Assembly (NCBI RefSeq): GCF_002155975.1
Contig: NZ_MUMI01000024.1
Location: 35,725-99,724 of the forward strand
DNA: 64,000 bases
Direction: 5' to 3'
DNA from: Amycolatopsis kentuckyensis
GTDB lineage: Bacteria; Actinomycetota; Actinomycetes; Mycobacteriales; Pseudonocardiaceae
Position 1 is the stretch's first letter; every line of letters begins with the position of its first letter. The position numbers were made by a program, and so were the translations under genes. Of the stretch, positions 56,420-63,980 are shown piece after piece. The notes under the pieces were generated by a model that was given only the letters and a program-made list of their open reading frames with translations, did no database searches and was not told where the DNA came from.

Positions 56420-57792
56420 CAACTTGTCGCGGGATGCCGCTCCGGCCACCGTTCGACCTCTTCCAGTTGCGCGGCAAGCGAAATCAGCCGCTCCTCGGCG
56501 TGCGACGGGCCGAGCAGCTGCGCGCCGAGCGGCAGCCCGTCCGCCGTCTGCCCGGCCGGGACGTTGACCCCCGGCCAGCCCAGCACGTTCCACGGCCAAG
56601 CGTACGGGCAGGCGGCGATCATGACCTGGTCGGTCTCCCAGCCGGACAGCCCGTCGAACGTGCCGACCGGCGGCGGCGGGGTCGCGGTGGTCGGCGTCAG
56701 CAGGACGTCGACGCGGCCGAACACCGAGCCGATCCGCCGGTGCAGCCCCGGCTCGAGGGCGCGGGCCAGCCGCAGCGCGGGCCCGGCCAGCAATCGGCCG
56801 TGGCCGGCGTTGCTGCGCGTGCGCGGGTCGAGCCCGGTCCGGTCGGGCACCCGCAGCGTCCAATCGCGGACGCCGGTGAGCGACCGCGGCAGGAACGTCA
56901 GCCCGATCAGCCCGTAGTCCGGCTCGACCTCGACGATCTCGTGGCCCAGCCCGGCGAGGGACTCGGCGAGCCGGCGCACGGCGGTGTCGACGACCGGGTC
57001 GAGGCGGGTCTTGGTGGCGGTGAACGGGATCCGCGTGGACAGCCCGATCCGCAGCTTGCCGGGTTCACGCGCGGCGGCCGCGCGGAACACGCCCGGCGTC
57101 CCGGCGGCGGCGTCGAGCAGCAGGGCGGCGTCCTCGGTCGTGCGGGCCAGCGGGCCGAGCACGGTGAGGCCGTGGAACAGCTCGCCGCCGGTGGGGATCC
57201 GGCCGCGCTGGGTCTTGATGCCGACCAGTCCGGTCCACGCGGCCGGGATGCGCACCGAACCGGCGCCGTCGGACCCGAGCGCGGCCGCGATGACCCCCGA
57301 CGCCACCGCGGCCGCGCTCCCGCCCGAAGAACCCCCTGGGGTGTGGCCGGTGTGCCACGGGTTGCGCGTCACGCCGAAGGCCGGGCCCTCGGTGAACGGC
57401 CACTGGCCCAGCTCGGGGGTGTTCGTCTTGCCGATGATCACAGCTCCGGCCTCGCGCAGCAGCGCGACCGCGGGCGCGTCGGCCGTCGCGCACGGGAATT
57501 CGCCGACACAGCCGAAGGAAGTGGGCAGGCCGGTGAGGTCGACGTCGTCCTTGATCGCGACCGGCACGCCGAGCAGGGGAGCCCGGTCGCCGGCGGCCAG
57601 GCGCCGATCCGCGTCGGCGGCTTCGGCGAGGGCTTCGGCGTCACGGAGGTGCCGGAACGCGTTGAGCGTGGGCTGGCTCGCGTGCGCGCGCCCGAGCGCG
57701 GCCGCCGTGAGCTCGGCGGAGGAGGCCTCACCCGCGGCCAGCTGCGCGGCTTGGGCGGCGAGGCCCGTGAAGTCGAGGCTGGTAGCGGTCAT
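56416..57792 (-). CDS. Amidase signature-family enzyme
   Basis: The 458-residue protein has the Ser-cisSer-Lys triad of the family: Lys in GVPVAIKDDVDLTGLPTSFG, the glycine/serine-rich TPGGSSGGSAAAVASGVIAAALGSDGAGSVRIPAAW (two Ser), and the C-terminal DGLPLGAQLLGPSHAEERLI. It hydrolyses an amide in the cytosol; it is not GatA, since no gatB/gatC lies nearby. It is first in the operon with TetR and MpaB genes, so the three may act on one compound. Confidence 0.9.
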   Translation of the reverse strand: MTATSLDFTGLAAQAAQLAAGEASSAELTAAALGRAHASQPTLNAFRHLRDAEALAEAADADRRLAAGDRAPLLGVPVAIKDDVDLTGLPTSFGCVGEFPCATADAPAVALLREAGAVIIGKTNTPELGQWPFTEGPAFGVTRNPWHTGHTPGGSSGGSAAAVASGVIAAALGSDGAGSVRIPAAWTGLVGIKTQRGRIPTGGELFHGLTVLGPLARTTEDAALLLDAAAGTPGVFRAAAAREPGKLRIGLSTRIPFTATKTRLDPVVDTAVRRLAESLAGLGHEIVEVEPDYGLIGLTFLPRSLTGVRDWTLRVPDRTGLDPRTRSNAGHGRLLAGPALRLARALEPGLHRRIGSVFGRVDVLLTPTTATPPPPVGTFDGLSGWETDQVMIAACPYAWPWNVLGWPGVNVPAGQTADGLPLGAQLLGPSHAEERLISLAAQLEEVERWPERHPATSW

Positions 57793-57811
57793 GGCGGCCC
57801 CCGAAGGTTCT

Positions 57812-57829
57812 CGTTCGTTCGAACGAACG
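57812..57829. promoter_or_regulatory. Perfect 18-bp palindrome, TetR operator
   Basis: CGTTCGTTCGAACGAACG lies 20 bases before the amidase start and reads the same on both strands. The TetR-type regulator encoded in the operon is its probable ligand. Confidence 0.8.
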
Positions 57830-57918
57830 TTACCGGATACCGACGGTCTCCGGCTACTCCCGATGAGTTTTCGCCGCCCCGGTCGTCTACCCGGGGGACT
57901 ACTACGTGAGGAGAACCC

Positions 57919-58476
57919 ATGGCCACGGTGCACGCGGGGATGAGCATGTCGCTGGACGGCTTCGTCGCCGACCGCCACGGCGGCACGGCCCGGCTGTCCG
58001 ACCCCGCCGCGTCGAGCGGCAGCGAGTGGATGACCGACCTGATCCGGGAGACCGGCGCGGTCGTCCTCGGCCGCCGCTCGTTCGCGATGGCCGAGGACCC
58101 GGACTGGTACGTCGGCAACTACGAGTTCCAGGTCCCGATCTTCGTCGTCACGCACACGCCGCCGGCCGTGCCGCCCGCGCAGGACGAGAACCTCACCTTC
58201 ACCTTCGTGACCGACGGGATCGCTTCGGCGATCACGCAGGCGAGGGCCGCAGCGGGGGAGCGGGCGGTCAAGGTGATCGGCGCGAGCGTGGTCCGGCAGG
58301 CCGTGCGGGCCCGGCTGGCCGACGAACTGCACGTCCAGATCGCGCCGGTGCTGCTGGGCGCCGGGTTGCCGTTGTTCGGCGACCCCGAGCTCGACGGCGT
58401 CACGCTCCGGCGGCTCGGCGTGCGCGAGGTCGGGGCGCGCACCGAGCTCCGCTTCGCGGTGCTTAACCCCCTATAG
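57919..58476 (+). CDS. Dihydrofolate reductase-like (RibD C-terminal type) protein
   Basis: The 185-residue protein shows the RibD_C/YyaP pattern: VHAGMSMSLDGFVADRHGG, GAVVLGRRSFAMAEDPDWY, PIFVVTHTPP, KVIGASVVRQAVRARLADELHVQIAPVLLGAGLPLFG. This group reduces small substrates with NADPH or binds dinucleotides; roles vary and are mostly not known. GGAG lies before the ATG. Its stop codon lies inside the putative operator at 58462-58485, before the ACC-deaminase-like gene. Confidence 0.88.
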   Translation: MATVHAGMSMSLDGFVADRHGGTARLSDPAASSGSEWMTDLIRETGAVVLGRRSFAMAEDPDWYVGNYEFQVPIFVVTHTPPAVPPAQDENLTFTFVTDGIASAITQARAAAGERAVKVIGASVVRQAVRARLADELHVQIAPVLLGAGLPLFGDPELDGVTLRRLGVREVGARTELRFAVLNPL

Positions 58477-58485
58477 TGGTTAGAA
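58462..58485. promoter_or_regulatory. CTTAAC-N11-GTTAGAA operator before ACC deaminase-like gene
   Basis: CTTAAC (58462-58467) and GTTAGAA (58479-58485) are 11 bases apart, the same form as the two sites at 54138-54198. It overlaps the end of the previous gene and lies 19 bases before the start at 58505. Confidence 0.5.
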
Positions 58486-58504
58486 AGCCGAGCCTGGAGG
58501 GCCG

Positions 58505-59533
58505 ATGACGTTCGACTTCGCCGGATTCCCCGACGCCGCGCTGGCCGCGATCCCCCGGGTCGACCTGGGTGGCTGGCCGACCCCGCTGCACGAGGCGCCG
58601 CGGCTCGGCGAAGCCCTCGGCCTGCGGAACCTCTGGCTGAAGCGCGACGACGTCCACCCGCTCGGCGCCGGCGGCAACAAACTCCGCAAGCTCGAATACC
58701 ACCTGGGCGCGGCGAAGGCGGCCGGCGCGGACACCGTGATCACCTTCGGCGCGCTCCAGACCAACCACGGCCGCCAGACCGCCGCCGCGTGCGCGAAGCT
58801 CGGCCTGCGCTGCGAACTCGTGCTCACGGCCAAGGTCCCGCGCGACGGCGAGGCCTACGAACGCGGCGGCAACGTCCCCCTCGACCGGCTCTTCGGCGCC
58901 ACCGTGCACGTCTGCGCGGACGGCGAAGAGACCGGCCGCACGTACGACCGTCTCGTCGCCGAAGCGCAGAAAGACGGCCGGAAGGTCTTCACCGTTCCGG
59001 TCGGCGGCTCGAACGCCCTCGGCGCCCTCGGCTACGTCCGCGCCACCCACGAACTCGCCAAGCAGCTGGAAGAACGCGGTATCGAGCGGGCCCACCTCGT
59101 CGTCCCGCACGCCAGCGGCGGCACCGCGGCCGGGGTGACGCTGGCCGCCGGGCTCCTCGGCGGCCTCGGCGTCGGCATCGCCTGCTGCAGCCACCCGCTC
59201 GACGAGGCCACGGAGAACCTCCACGACCTCGTCGACGGTGCGGCAAAGCTCCTCGGCGTCGAGCCGCCGCCCTACACGCACGCGAGGCTGGGCGATTCCA
59301 CGCTCGGCCCCGGCTACGGCATCCCGACCGACGCGGTCTGGGACGCCTTACGGCTCTTCGGCCGTACCGAGGGCGTGGTGCTCGATCCGGTCTACACCGG
59401 CAAAGTGGCCGCCGCGCTGGTCGAATGGGCGGGCCACTTCGCCCCGGACGACCACGTGGTGTTCCTGCACACCGGCGGGATGCCCGGCCTGTACGGCTAC
59501 GCGCCCGAATTCGCGGCGGCCGTCGAAGGCTGA
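58505..59533 (+). CDS. 1-aminocyclopropane-1-carboxylate deaminase/D-cysteine desulfhydrase-like PLP enzyme
   Basis: The 342-residue protein belongs to fold-type II PLP enzymes. Lys59 in GAGGNKLRKLEY is the cofactor lysine; FGALQTNHGRQTAAACAKLGL, PVGGSNALGALGYV and the C-terminal VVFLHTGGMPGLYGY are typical. The group includes ACC deaminase and D-cysteine desulfhydrase, and single residues decide between them. The Gln-Thr-Asn-His segment leans to D-cysteine desulfhydrase. The start is supported by GGAGGG. Its 3' end overlaps the antisense gene by 186 bases. Confidence 0.88.
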   Translation: MTFDFAGFPDAALAAIPRVDLGGWPTPLHEAPRLGEALGLRNLWLKRDDVHPLGAGGNKLRKLEYHLGAAKAAGADTVITFGALQTNHGRQTAAACAKLGLRCELVLTAKVPRDGEAYERGGNVPLDRLFGATVHVCADGEETGRTYDRLVAEAQKDGRKVFTVPVGGSNALGALGYVRATHELAKQLEERGIERAHLVVPHASGGTAAGVTLAAGLLGGLGVGIACCSHPLDEATENLHDLVDGAAKLLGVEPPPYTHARLGDSTLGPGYGIPTDAVWDALRLFGRTEGVVLDPVYTGKVAAALVEWAGHFAPDDHVVFLHTGGMPGLYGYAPEFAAAVEG

Positions 59534-60178
59534 CTCCAGCCGCGTCGCCAGCCACAGCAGCGTCCCCAGCAGCACGACGTCGGCGAGCAGCAGCAGCCGC
59601 TGGGTGACGCCGATCGGGAAGGCGTCGGAGATCTCGCGGAACGGCGCCACCCCGGCTTCGCTCAGCCGCACGAACACGAAACTCAAGGCGAAGAGCGCGA
59701 ACGCCCCCGCGGTCAGCCGGATCGACCGGATCAGCGCGGCCCGCTCCGGACGGCCCCGCAGCGGCTCCAGCAGCGAGATCGCCGCCCCGGGCAGGCTGCA
59801 GAACGCGACCAGGCAGGCGTAGAGGTGGATTTCGCCGCTCACCGGGTCCGGCGCCTCGGGGTAGCTCGCCGGGAAGATCGCGGCCGCGGCCATCCCGAGC
59901 GCCCACAACGCGAGCAGCAGCCGGGTTGTCCGTGACAGCGGCACGCCGGCGACCTGCAGCGCGCCGAGCACCGCGAGCGACCCGATGGCCAGCGAGAGCA
60001 CGCTCGCCGCGAGCATCCCTTCGCCGCGGTCGGTCACCGTGTAGCTCGACAGCGTGTCGTACACCGGATTGCGCGAGCTGACGATGTGCAGCACCACGGC
60101 GGTGAACAGGCCCCACCCGATCGCGCCCACCGCGACGAGCCGCCACGGTCTGGTGCGCTTCCCCGCTTCCGTCCCCAT
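59348..60178 (-). CDS. DUF998 membrane protein with antisense C-terminal overlap
   Basis: The 276-residue frame starts with a DUF998 membrane protein of six helices (LVAVGAIGWGLFTAVVLHIVSSRNPVYDTLSSYTVTDRGEGMLAAS..). The membrane part ends near residue 213. The last 60 residues are read from the strand opposite the ACC-deaminase-like gene (186-base overlap) and look like shadow sequence (GHPAGVQEHHVVVRGEV). The natural stop may have been lost. It is a single gene; function unknown. Confidence 0.78.
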   Translation of the reverse strand: MGTEAGKRTRPWRLVAVGAIGWGLFTAVVLHIVSSRNPVYDTLSSYTVTDRGEGMLAASVLSLAIGSLAVLGALQVAGVPLSRTTRLLLALWALGMAAAAIFPASYPEAPDPVSGEIHLYACLVAFCSLPGAAISLLEPLRGRPERAALIRSIRLTAGAFALFALSFVFVRLSEAGVAPFREISDAFPIGVTQRLLLLADVVLLGTLLWLATRLESAFDGRREFGRVAVQAGHPAGVQEHHVVVRGEVARPFDQRGGHFAGVDRIEHHALGTAEEP

Positions 60179-60212
60179 GTGTCCAGGGTCGCCGGAAACC
60201 GCACCGCCGTGA

Positions 60213-60998
60213 TCAGGGAAGACCCTGATTAACCCCCTGATTGAAATCCACGAGGACGAGCGCCTGGTCGTCGTGCCGCTTCGGCCGGGGCCAGCGTTCG
60301 CCGTCCGGATCCTGCTTTTCGGCGGTGCGGACGGCGTCGAGAACGGTGTCGGGCCCGTCGGCGCGGGTGACGGCCAGGACCTCGGGCCAGTCGAAGAGCT
60401 CGTACTGGTCGACGCCGATGGACACGCCGTCGCTGGCGAGCAGCACCGCGTCGACGTCGGCCCGCCGCCAGCTGCGCCGGACCGCGTGCGCGGCGGCACC
60501 CGGGACGGCTTCGGCAACCCAGAAGCCGTCGTGGGCGTTGCGCCGGCGCCGGACGTCGGCGCCGGTCTGGAGCAGCCCGCGCCGGCGCAGCCGGGTCAGC
60601 CGGTCGTCCGACACGACGTCGACGCCGAAGCCGCCGAACCCGACCACCGGGCTGTCGGCCAGCACGAGCGCGTCGACGCGGTCTTCGAGCCAGCGCACGG
60701 CCGCGACCGTGCTCGACGGCGAGCGCTGCGGCTGCAACGCGTGCTCCGTGGTGAGGGCGGCGATCGCGCTGGTCAGGACCTCGGCCAGGTCGGCTTCCGG
60801 GGCTGCGCGGAGGTCGCCCGCGAGCCGGCGGGCCAGGCGTTCGGCGTACCAGCCGCCCGGGGGGTGCGAGGGATCCGACGAGGTGGCGCCGTCCAGCACG
60901 AGCACCGCGTTGTCCAGCACGACGACGTGGTCCTCGGTGGGGCGTGGGTGGCCGTCGGCGCCCACCCCGGCCCGTTCGGCGATCGCGATCTCGGGCAT
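60213..60998 (-). CDS. PP2C-like protein phosphatase domain protein
   Basis: The 261-residue protein has a divergent PP2C pattern: TEDHVVVLDNAVLVLDGATSSD (Asp metal ligands), a GGWYAERLARRLAGDL helix, VLADSPVVGFGG, LLASDGVSIGVDQYELFDW and a final DDQALVLV with the last Asp pair. Metal-binding positions seem present, so it may be active on Ser/Thr phosphate, possibly as an anti-sigma-factor-type switch phosphatase. GTG 61001 directly before the ATG is an alternative start. It is divergent from the HTH gene at 61090. Confidence 0.8.
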   Translation of the reverse strand: MPEIAIAERAGVGADGHPRPTEDHVVVLDNAVLVLDGATSSDPSHPPGGWYAERLARRLAGDLRAAPEADLAEVLTSAIAALTTEHALQPQRSPSSTVAAVRWLEDRVDALVLADSPVVGFGGFGVDVVSDDRLTRLRRRGLLQTGADVRRRRNAHDGFWVAEAVPGAAAHAVRRSWRRADVDAVLLASDGVSIGVDQYELFDWPEVLAVTRADGPDTVLDAVRTAEKQDPDGERWPRPKRHDDQALVLVDFNQGVNQGLP

Positions 60999-61041
60999 CA
61001 CCCGACTGTACGTCGCCCGTCCGGTGGGTTCGCGCTGAGCG

Positions 61042-61086
61042 TGTCAACGTGGGTTGACACCTCCGGCATGTCAACGTAGGTTGACA
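61042..61086. promoter_or_regulatory. Two TGTCAAC-N4-GTTGACA operators
   Basis: TGTCAACGTGGGTTGACA (61042-61059) and TGTCAACGTAGGTTGACA (61069-61086) end three bases before the ATG at 61090. The same motif, with a 5-base centre, precedes the fused HTH-ClpN gene at 41853. Confidence 0.85.
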
Positions 61087-61089
61087 GGC

Positions 61090-61299
61090 ATGACGGAAGC
61101 GACGGATTTGGCCGCCCGGGCGGGTGACCGCGATCCCCGGGTGGGGCTGCGCGCGGTCGCCGCGCTCCGGCGGCTGCTGGAACAACTGGAGGCCGTGCAG
61201 GTCCGCAGCGCGCGGGTGCACGGCTGGTCGTGGCAGGAGATCGCCGCCGAGCTGGGGGTCAGCCGGCAGGCCGTGCACAAGAAGTACGGGAGGCACTGA
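61090..61299 (+). CDS. Small helix-turn-helix protein, split partner of ClpN protein
   Basis: The 69-residue protein is helical with a helix-turn-helix (WSWQEIAAELGVSRQAVHKKY) that corresponds to the N-terminal part of the fused protein at 41853. Its stop overlaps the ATG of the next gene (TGATG), which encodes the ClpN part. The double operator right before its start suggests it represses itself. Confidence 0.85.
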   Translation: MTEATDLAARAGDRDPRVGLRAVAALRRLLEQLEAVQVRSARVHGWSWQEIAAELGVSRQAVHKKYGRH

Positions 61300-61826
61300 T
61301 GTTCGAGAGGTTCACGGCCGACGCGCGGATGGCGGTGGTCGAGGCGCAGATCGTGGCGCGCGAGTCCGGCTCGGTGGAGATCGGGCCCGCCCACCTGCTC
61401 GCGGGGCTGGTCAAGACCGGTGTCCAGGTGCTCGCCGAGCTGGGCGTGTCCACCGACGACATCGCGGCCGAACTGGCCCGCACCCGGCGCCGCGGCGGCG
61501 TGAGCGACGCCGATGCCGAGGCGCTCACCGAGTTCGGCATCGACGTCGAGCAGATCGTCGAGCGCGTCGAGCAGACGCACGGCGAAGGGGCGCTGGCCGG
61601 ACGGCTCGGCCCGGCCAAGCGCGGGCACATCCCGTTCACCGCACAGTCGAAGAAGACCCTGGAGCTGAGCCTCAAGGAAGCCGTCCGGCTGGGCGACAAG
61701 CAGCTCGGCCAGGAGCACATCCTGCTGGCGCTGGCCCAGCAGCGCGGGACCGACGACGTCCTCGCCCGGCGCGGCGCCGACTACCTGACGCTGCGCCGGG
61801 CCGTGCAGCAGCGCAAGGCGGGTTAG
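61299..61826 (+). CDS. ClpN-repeat protein without ATPase, split form
   Basis: The 175-residue protein has two Clp N-terminal repeats (FTADARMAVVEAQIVARESGSVEIGPAHLLAGL and KKTLELSLKEAVRLGDKQLGQEHILLALAQQ) and a short spacer. The repeats match those of the fused protein at 41853. Without AAA+ modules it cannot unfold proteins; it may bind substrates or adaptors of ClpC. It is coupled to the HTH gene. Its stop lies 3 bases from the YczE-like gene end, on the opposite strand. Confidence 0.86.
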   Translation: MFERFTADARMAVVEAQIVARESGSVEIGPAHLLAGLVKTGVQVLAELGVSTDDIAAELARTRRRGGVSDADAEALTEFGIDVEQIVERVEQTHGEGALAGRLGPAKRGHIPFTAQSKKTLELSLKEAVRLGDKQLGQEHILLALAQQRGTDDVLARRGADYLTLRRAVQQRKAG

Positions 61827-62470
61827 TGAACGGCCTGCTGCTCCTCGCGCTGCGGTTCGCGCCACACGACCAGCGGCAGCAGCGCCTGGGTCAGCGGGCC
61901 GATGGCCAGCGCGTAGAGCACGGTGCCGAACCCCAGCGTGCCGCCGAGCGCGAACCCGGCGACGACCACGGTGATCTCGATCCCGGTGCGAACCAGCCGG
62001 ACCGACCGGCCGGTGCGCGCCGCGAGCCCGGTCATCAGGCCGTCGCGGGCGCCCGGGCCCAGCCGGGCACCGACGTAGGTGGCGGTCGCGACGCCGTTGA
62101 GCGCCACCCCACCGACCAGCAGCACGATCTGCCACCCCAGCTCGTGCTGGTCCGGGAGGACCGCGCGGACGACGTCGACCACGACCGAGATGACCACGAC
62201 GTTCGCGACCGTGCCGATCCCGGGCCGCTGGCGCAGCGGGATCCACAGCAGCAGCACGGCCACCGAGATCACGCCGGTCACCGTGCCGAAGGTCAGGCCG
62301 GTGTGCTTCATGACGCCCTCGGCCAGCACGCCCCACGGCTCGAGGCCGAGGTGCGCGCGGGTGAGCATGGCGACGCTCGTGCCGTAGAGGGCGAGGCCGG
62401 CGAACAGCTGGACGCTGCGGCGGACGGGGTCACGGGAGATCCGGACGGGCCGGAGATCGATCTGAGCCAC
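61823..62470 (-). CDS. yczE: YczE-like membrane protein
   Basis: The 215-residue protein has about five membrane helices (LFAGLALYGTSVAMLTRAHLG.., GTVTGVISVAVLLLWIPLRQRPGIGTVANVVVISVVVDVV..) with the LGLEPWGVLAEG segment seen in YczE. GTG 62470 is the start; the frame upstream is a shadow. YczE proteins are often encoded divergently from MocR regulators, as here (62532), and are thought to be exporters or part of vitamin B6-linked control. Confidence 0.8.
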   Translation of the reverse strand: MAQIDLRPVRISRDPVRRSVQLFAGLALYGTSVAMLTRAHLGLEPWGVLAEGVMKHTGLTFGTVTGVISVAVLLLWIPLRQRPGIGTVANVVVISVVVDVVRAVLPDQHELGWQIVLLVGGVALNGVATATYVGARLGPGARDGLMTGLAARTGRSVRLVRTGIEITVVVAGFALGGTLGFGTVLYALAIGPLTQALLPLVVWREPQREEQQAVH

Positions 62471-62503
62471 ATCTCCACTATCGCCGCGAAGTGGTCTTGT
62501 AAA

Positions 62504-62535
62504 CCATAGCCAATTCCAGGATATTGGCCTTATGG
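62504..62535. promoter_or_regulatory. Inverted repeat between yczE-like and mocR genes
   Basis: CCATAGCCAAT (62504-62514) and ATTGGCCTTATGG (62523-62535) form an imperfect inverted repeat; the right arm contains the MocR start codon. It is a candidate MocR operator. Confidence 0.45.
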
Positions 62536-63980
62536 AAGCCGCACTGCCCGTAGGTGGACGTATCTCCGGCCCGCGATTGGCCGTCATGTTGGGCTCGTGG
62601 CGGCAAGGTGGCTCCCGGCAGGGAGCGGCCGACCTGGCGGCGGCCATCGAGCTGCAGGTGCTCGACGGCCAGCTCCCGCTGGGCACCCGGCTCCCCGCCG
62701 AGCGCGAGCTGGCCGACGCGCTCGGCGCCAGCCGGACGCTGATCGGCGCGGCGCTGGACCGGCTGCGGGAGAACGGCTTGGTCGCGAGCCGCCGCGGCGC
62801 GGGCTCGTGGATCGCCGCGCCCGGACGGCGGCGCCGTGGCCCGCTCGCGCCGGCGGGCGACGGCTCGATCGACTTCACCCACGCGTCCTCGCCCGCGGTG
62901 CCGGGCATGGCCTCGGCGGTCGACGCGGCCCGCGTCCGGCTCGCCGACCACCTGGGCGACCACGGCTACCAGGAACGCGGCCTGCTCGGCCTGCGGGAGC
63001 GGATCGCGCGGCGCTACACCGAGCGCGGCCTGCCGACGACGCCGGCCCAGGTCATGGTCACCAACGGCGCGCACCACGCGTTCGTGCTGGTCCTGCGGAT
63101 GCTCGCCGGCCCCGGCGACCGGGTGCTGGTCGAGCAGCCGACGTACCCGAACGCCCTGGAGGCGATCCGCGCCGCGCACGCCATCCCGGTGCCGGTGGCG
63201 CTCGACCCGAGCGGCGAGCGCGGCTGGGACATCGCCGGCGTCGACGCGGCCCTGCGCCAGGCGGCCCCGCGGTTCGCCTACCTCGTCGTCGACTTCCAGA
63301 ACCCGACCGGCCTGCGCCTGGACACCGACGGCCGCTCCCGGCTCGGCAGCGTGCTGGCCCGTGCCCGGACGCCGGTCGTGGTGGACGAGACGCTCGTCGA
63401 GCTGGACCTGGAGGACGACCCGCGGCACGGGCCGCCGCCGCTGGCCGCGTTCGCCGGCGACCTGGCCATCTGCGTCGGCTCGGCGTCGAAGACGCACTGG
63501 GGCGGGCTGCGGCTCGGCTGGATCCGCGCGTCGGAGGACCTGCTCGGCCGGCTGGTTTCGGCGCGCTACGCGGTCGACCTCGGGTCACCGGTGTTCGAGC
63601 AGCTCGTGCTGACCGAGCTCCTGGCCGACGAAACCCTGCTGGACCGCCGGCGCGCGGAACTGCGCGGCTACCGCGACGCGCTGGCCGGCGCGGTGCACCG
63701 GCACCTCGCGGACTGGACGTTCACGATGCCGGCGGGCGGCCTGTCGCTGTGGTGCCGCATGCCGGAGCCGGTGAGCTCGCGCCTGGCGGTGGCGGCGGCG
63801 AGCCACGGCGTCCAGGTGGCACCGGGCTCCCGCTTCGGCGTCCACGGCGGGCTCGAGCGCTGGATCCGGCTGCCGTTTTCGCTGCCACCGGACCGGATCG
63901 ACGAGGCGGTCCGGCGGCTGAGCGCGGCCGAAGCGTCCGTCCGTGGCACCCCGGCCTCCTTGGACGCGCCCATCGCATGA
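62532..63980 (+). CDS. MocR-type GntR/aminotransferase regulator (YczR-like)
   Basis: The 482-residue protein joins an N-terminal GntR winged helix (LAAAIELQVLDGQLPLGTRLPAERELADALGASRTLIGAALDRL) with a fold-type I aminotransferase domain. QNPTGLRLDT, VVVDETLVELDL and GSASKTHWGGLRLGWIR (PLP Lys) are intact. MocR proteins bind PLP and regulate, often, a divergent gene; the divergent YczE-like gene is the usual partner of YczR. The stop overlaps the next gene's ATG. Confidence 0.92.
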   Translation: MEAALPVGGRISGPRLAVMLGSWRQGGSRQGAADLAAAIELQVLDGQLPLGTRLPAERELADALGASRTLIGAALDRLRENGLVASRRGAGSWIAAPGRRRRGPLAPAGDGSIDFTHASSPAVPGMASAVDAARVRLADHLGDHGYQERGLLGLRERIARRYTERGLPTTPAQVMVTNGAHHAFVLVLRMLAGPGDRVLVEQPTYPNALEAIRAAHAIPVPVALDPSGERGWDIAGVDAALRQAAPRFAYLVVDFQNPTGLRLDTDGRSRLGSVLARARTPVVVDETLVELDLEDDPRHGPPPLAAFAGDLAICVGSASKTHWGGLRLGWIRASEDLLGRLVSARYAVDLGSPVFEQLVLTELLADETLLDRRRAELRGYRDALAGAVHRHLADWTFTMPAGGLSLWCRMPEPVSSRLAVAAASHGVQVAPGSRFGVHGGLERWIRLPFSLPPDRIDEAVRRLSAAEASVRGTPASLDAPIA

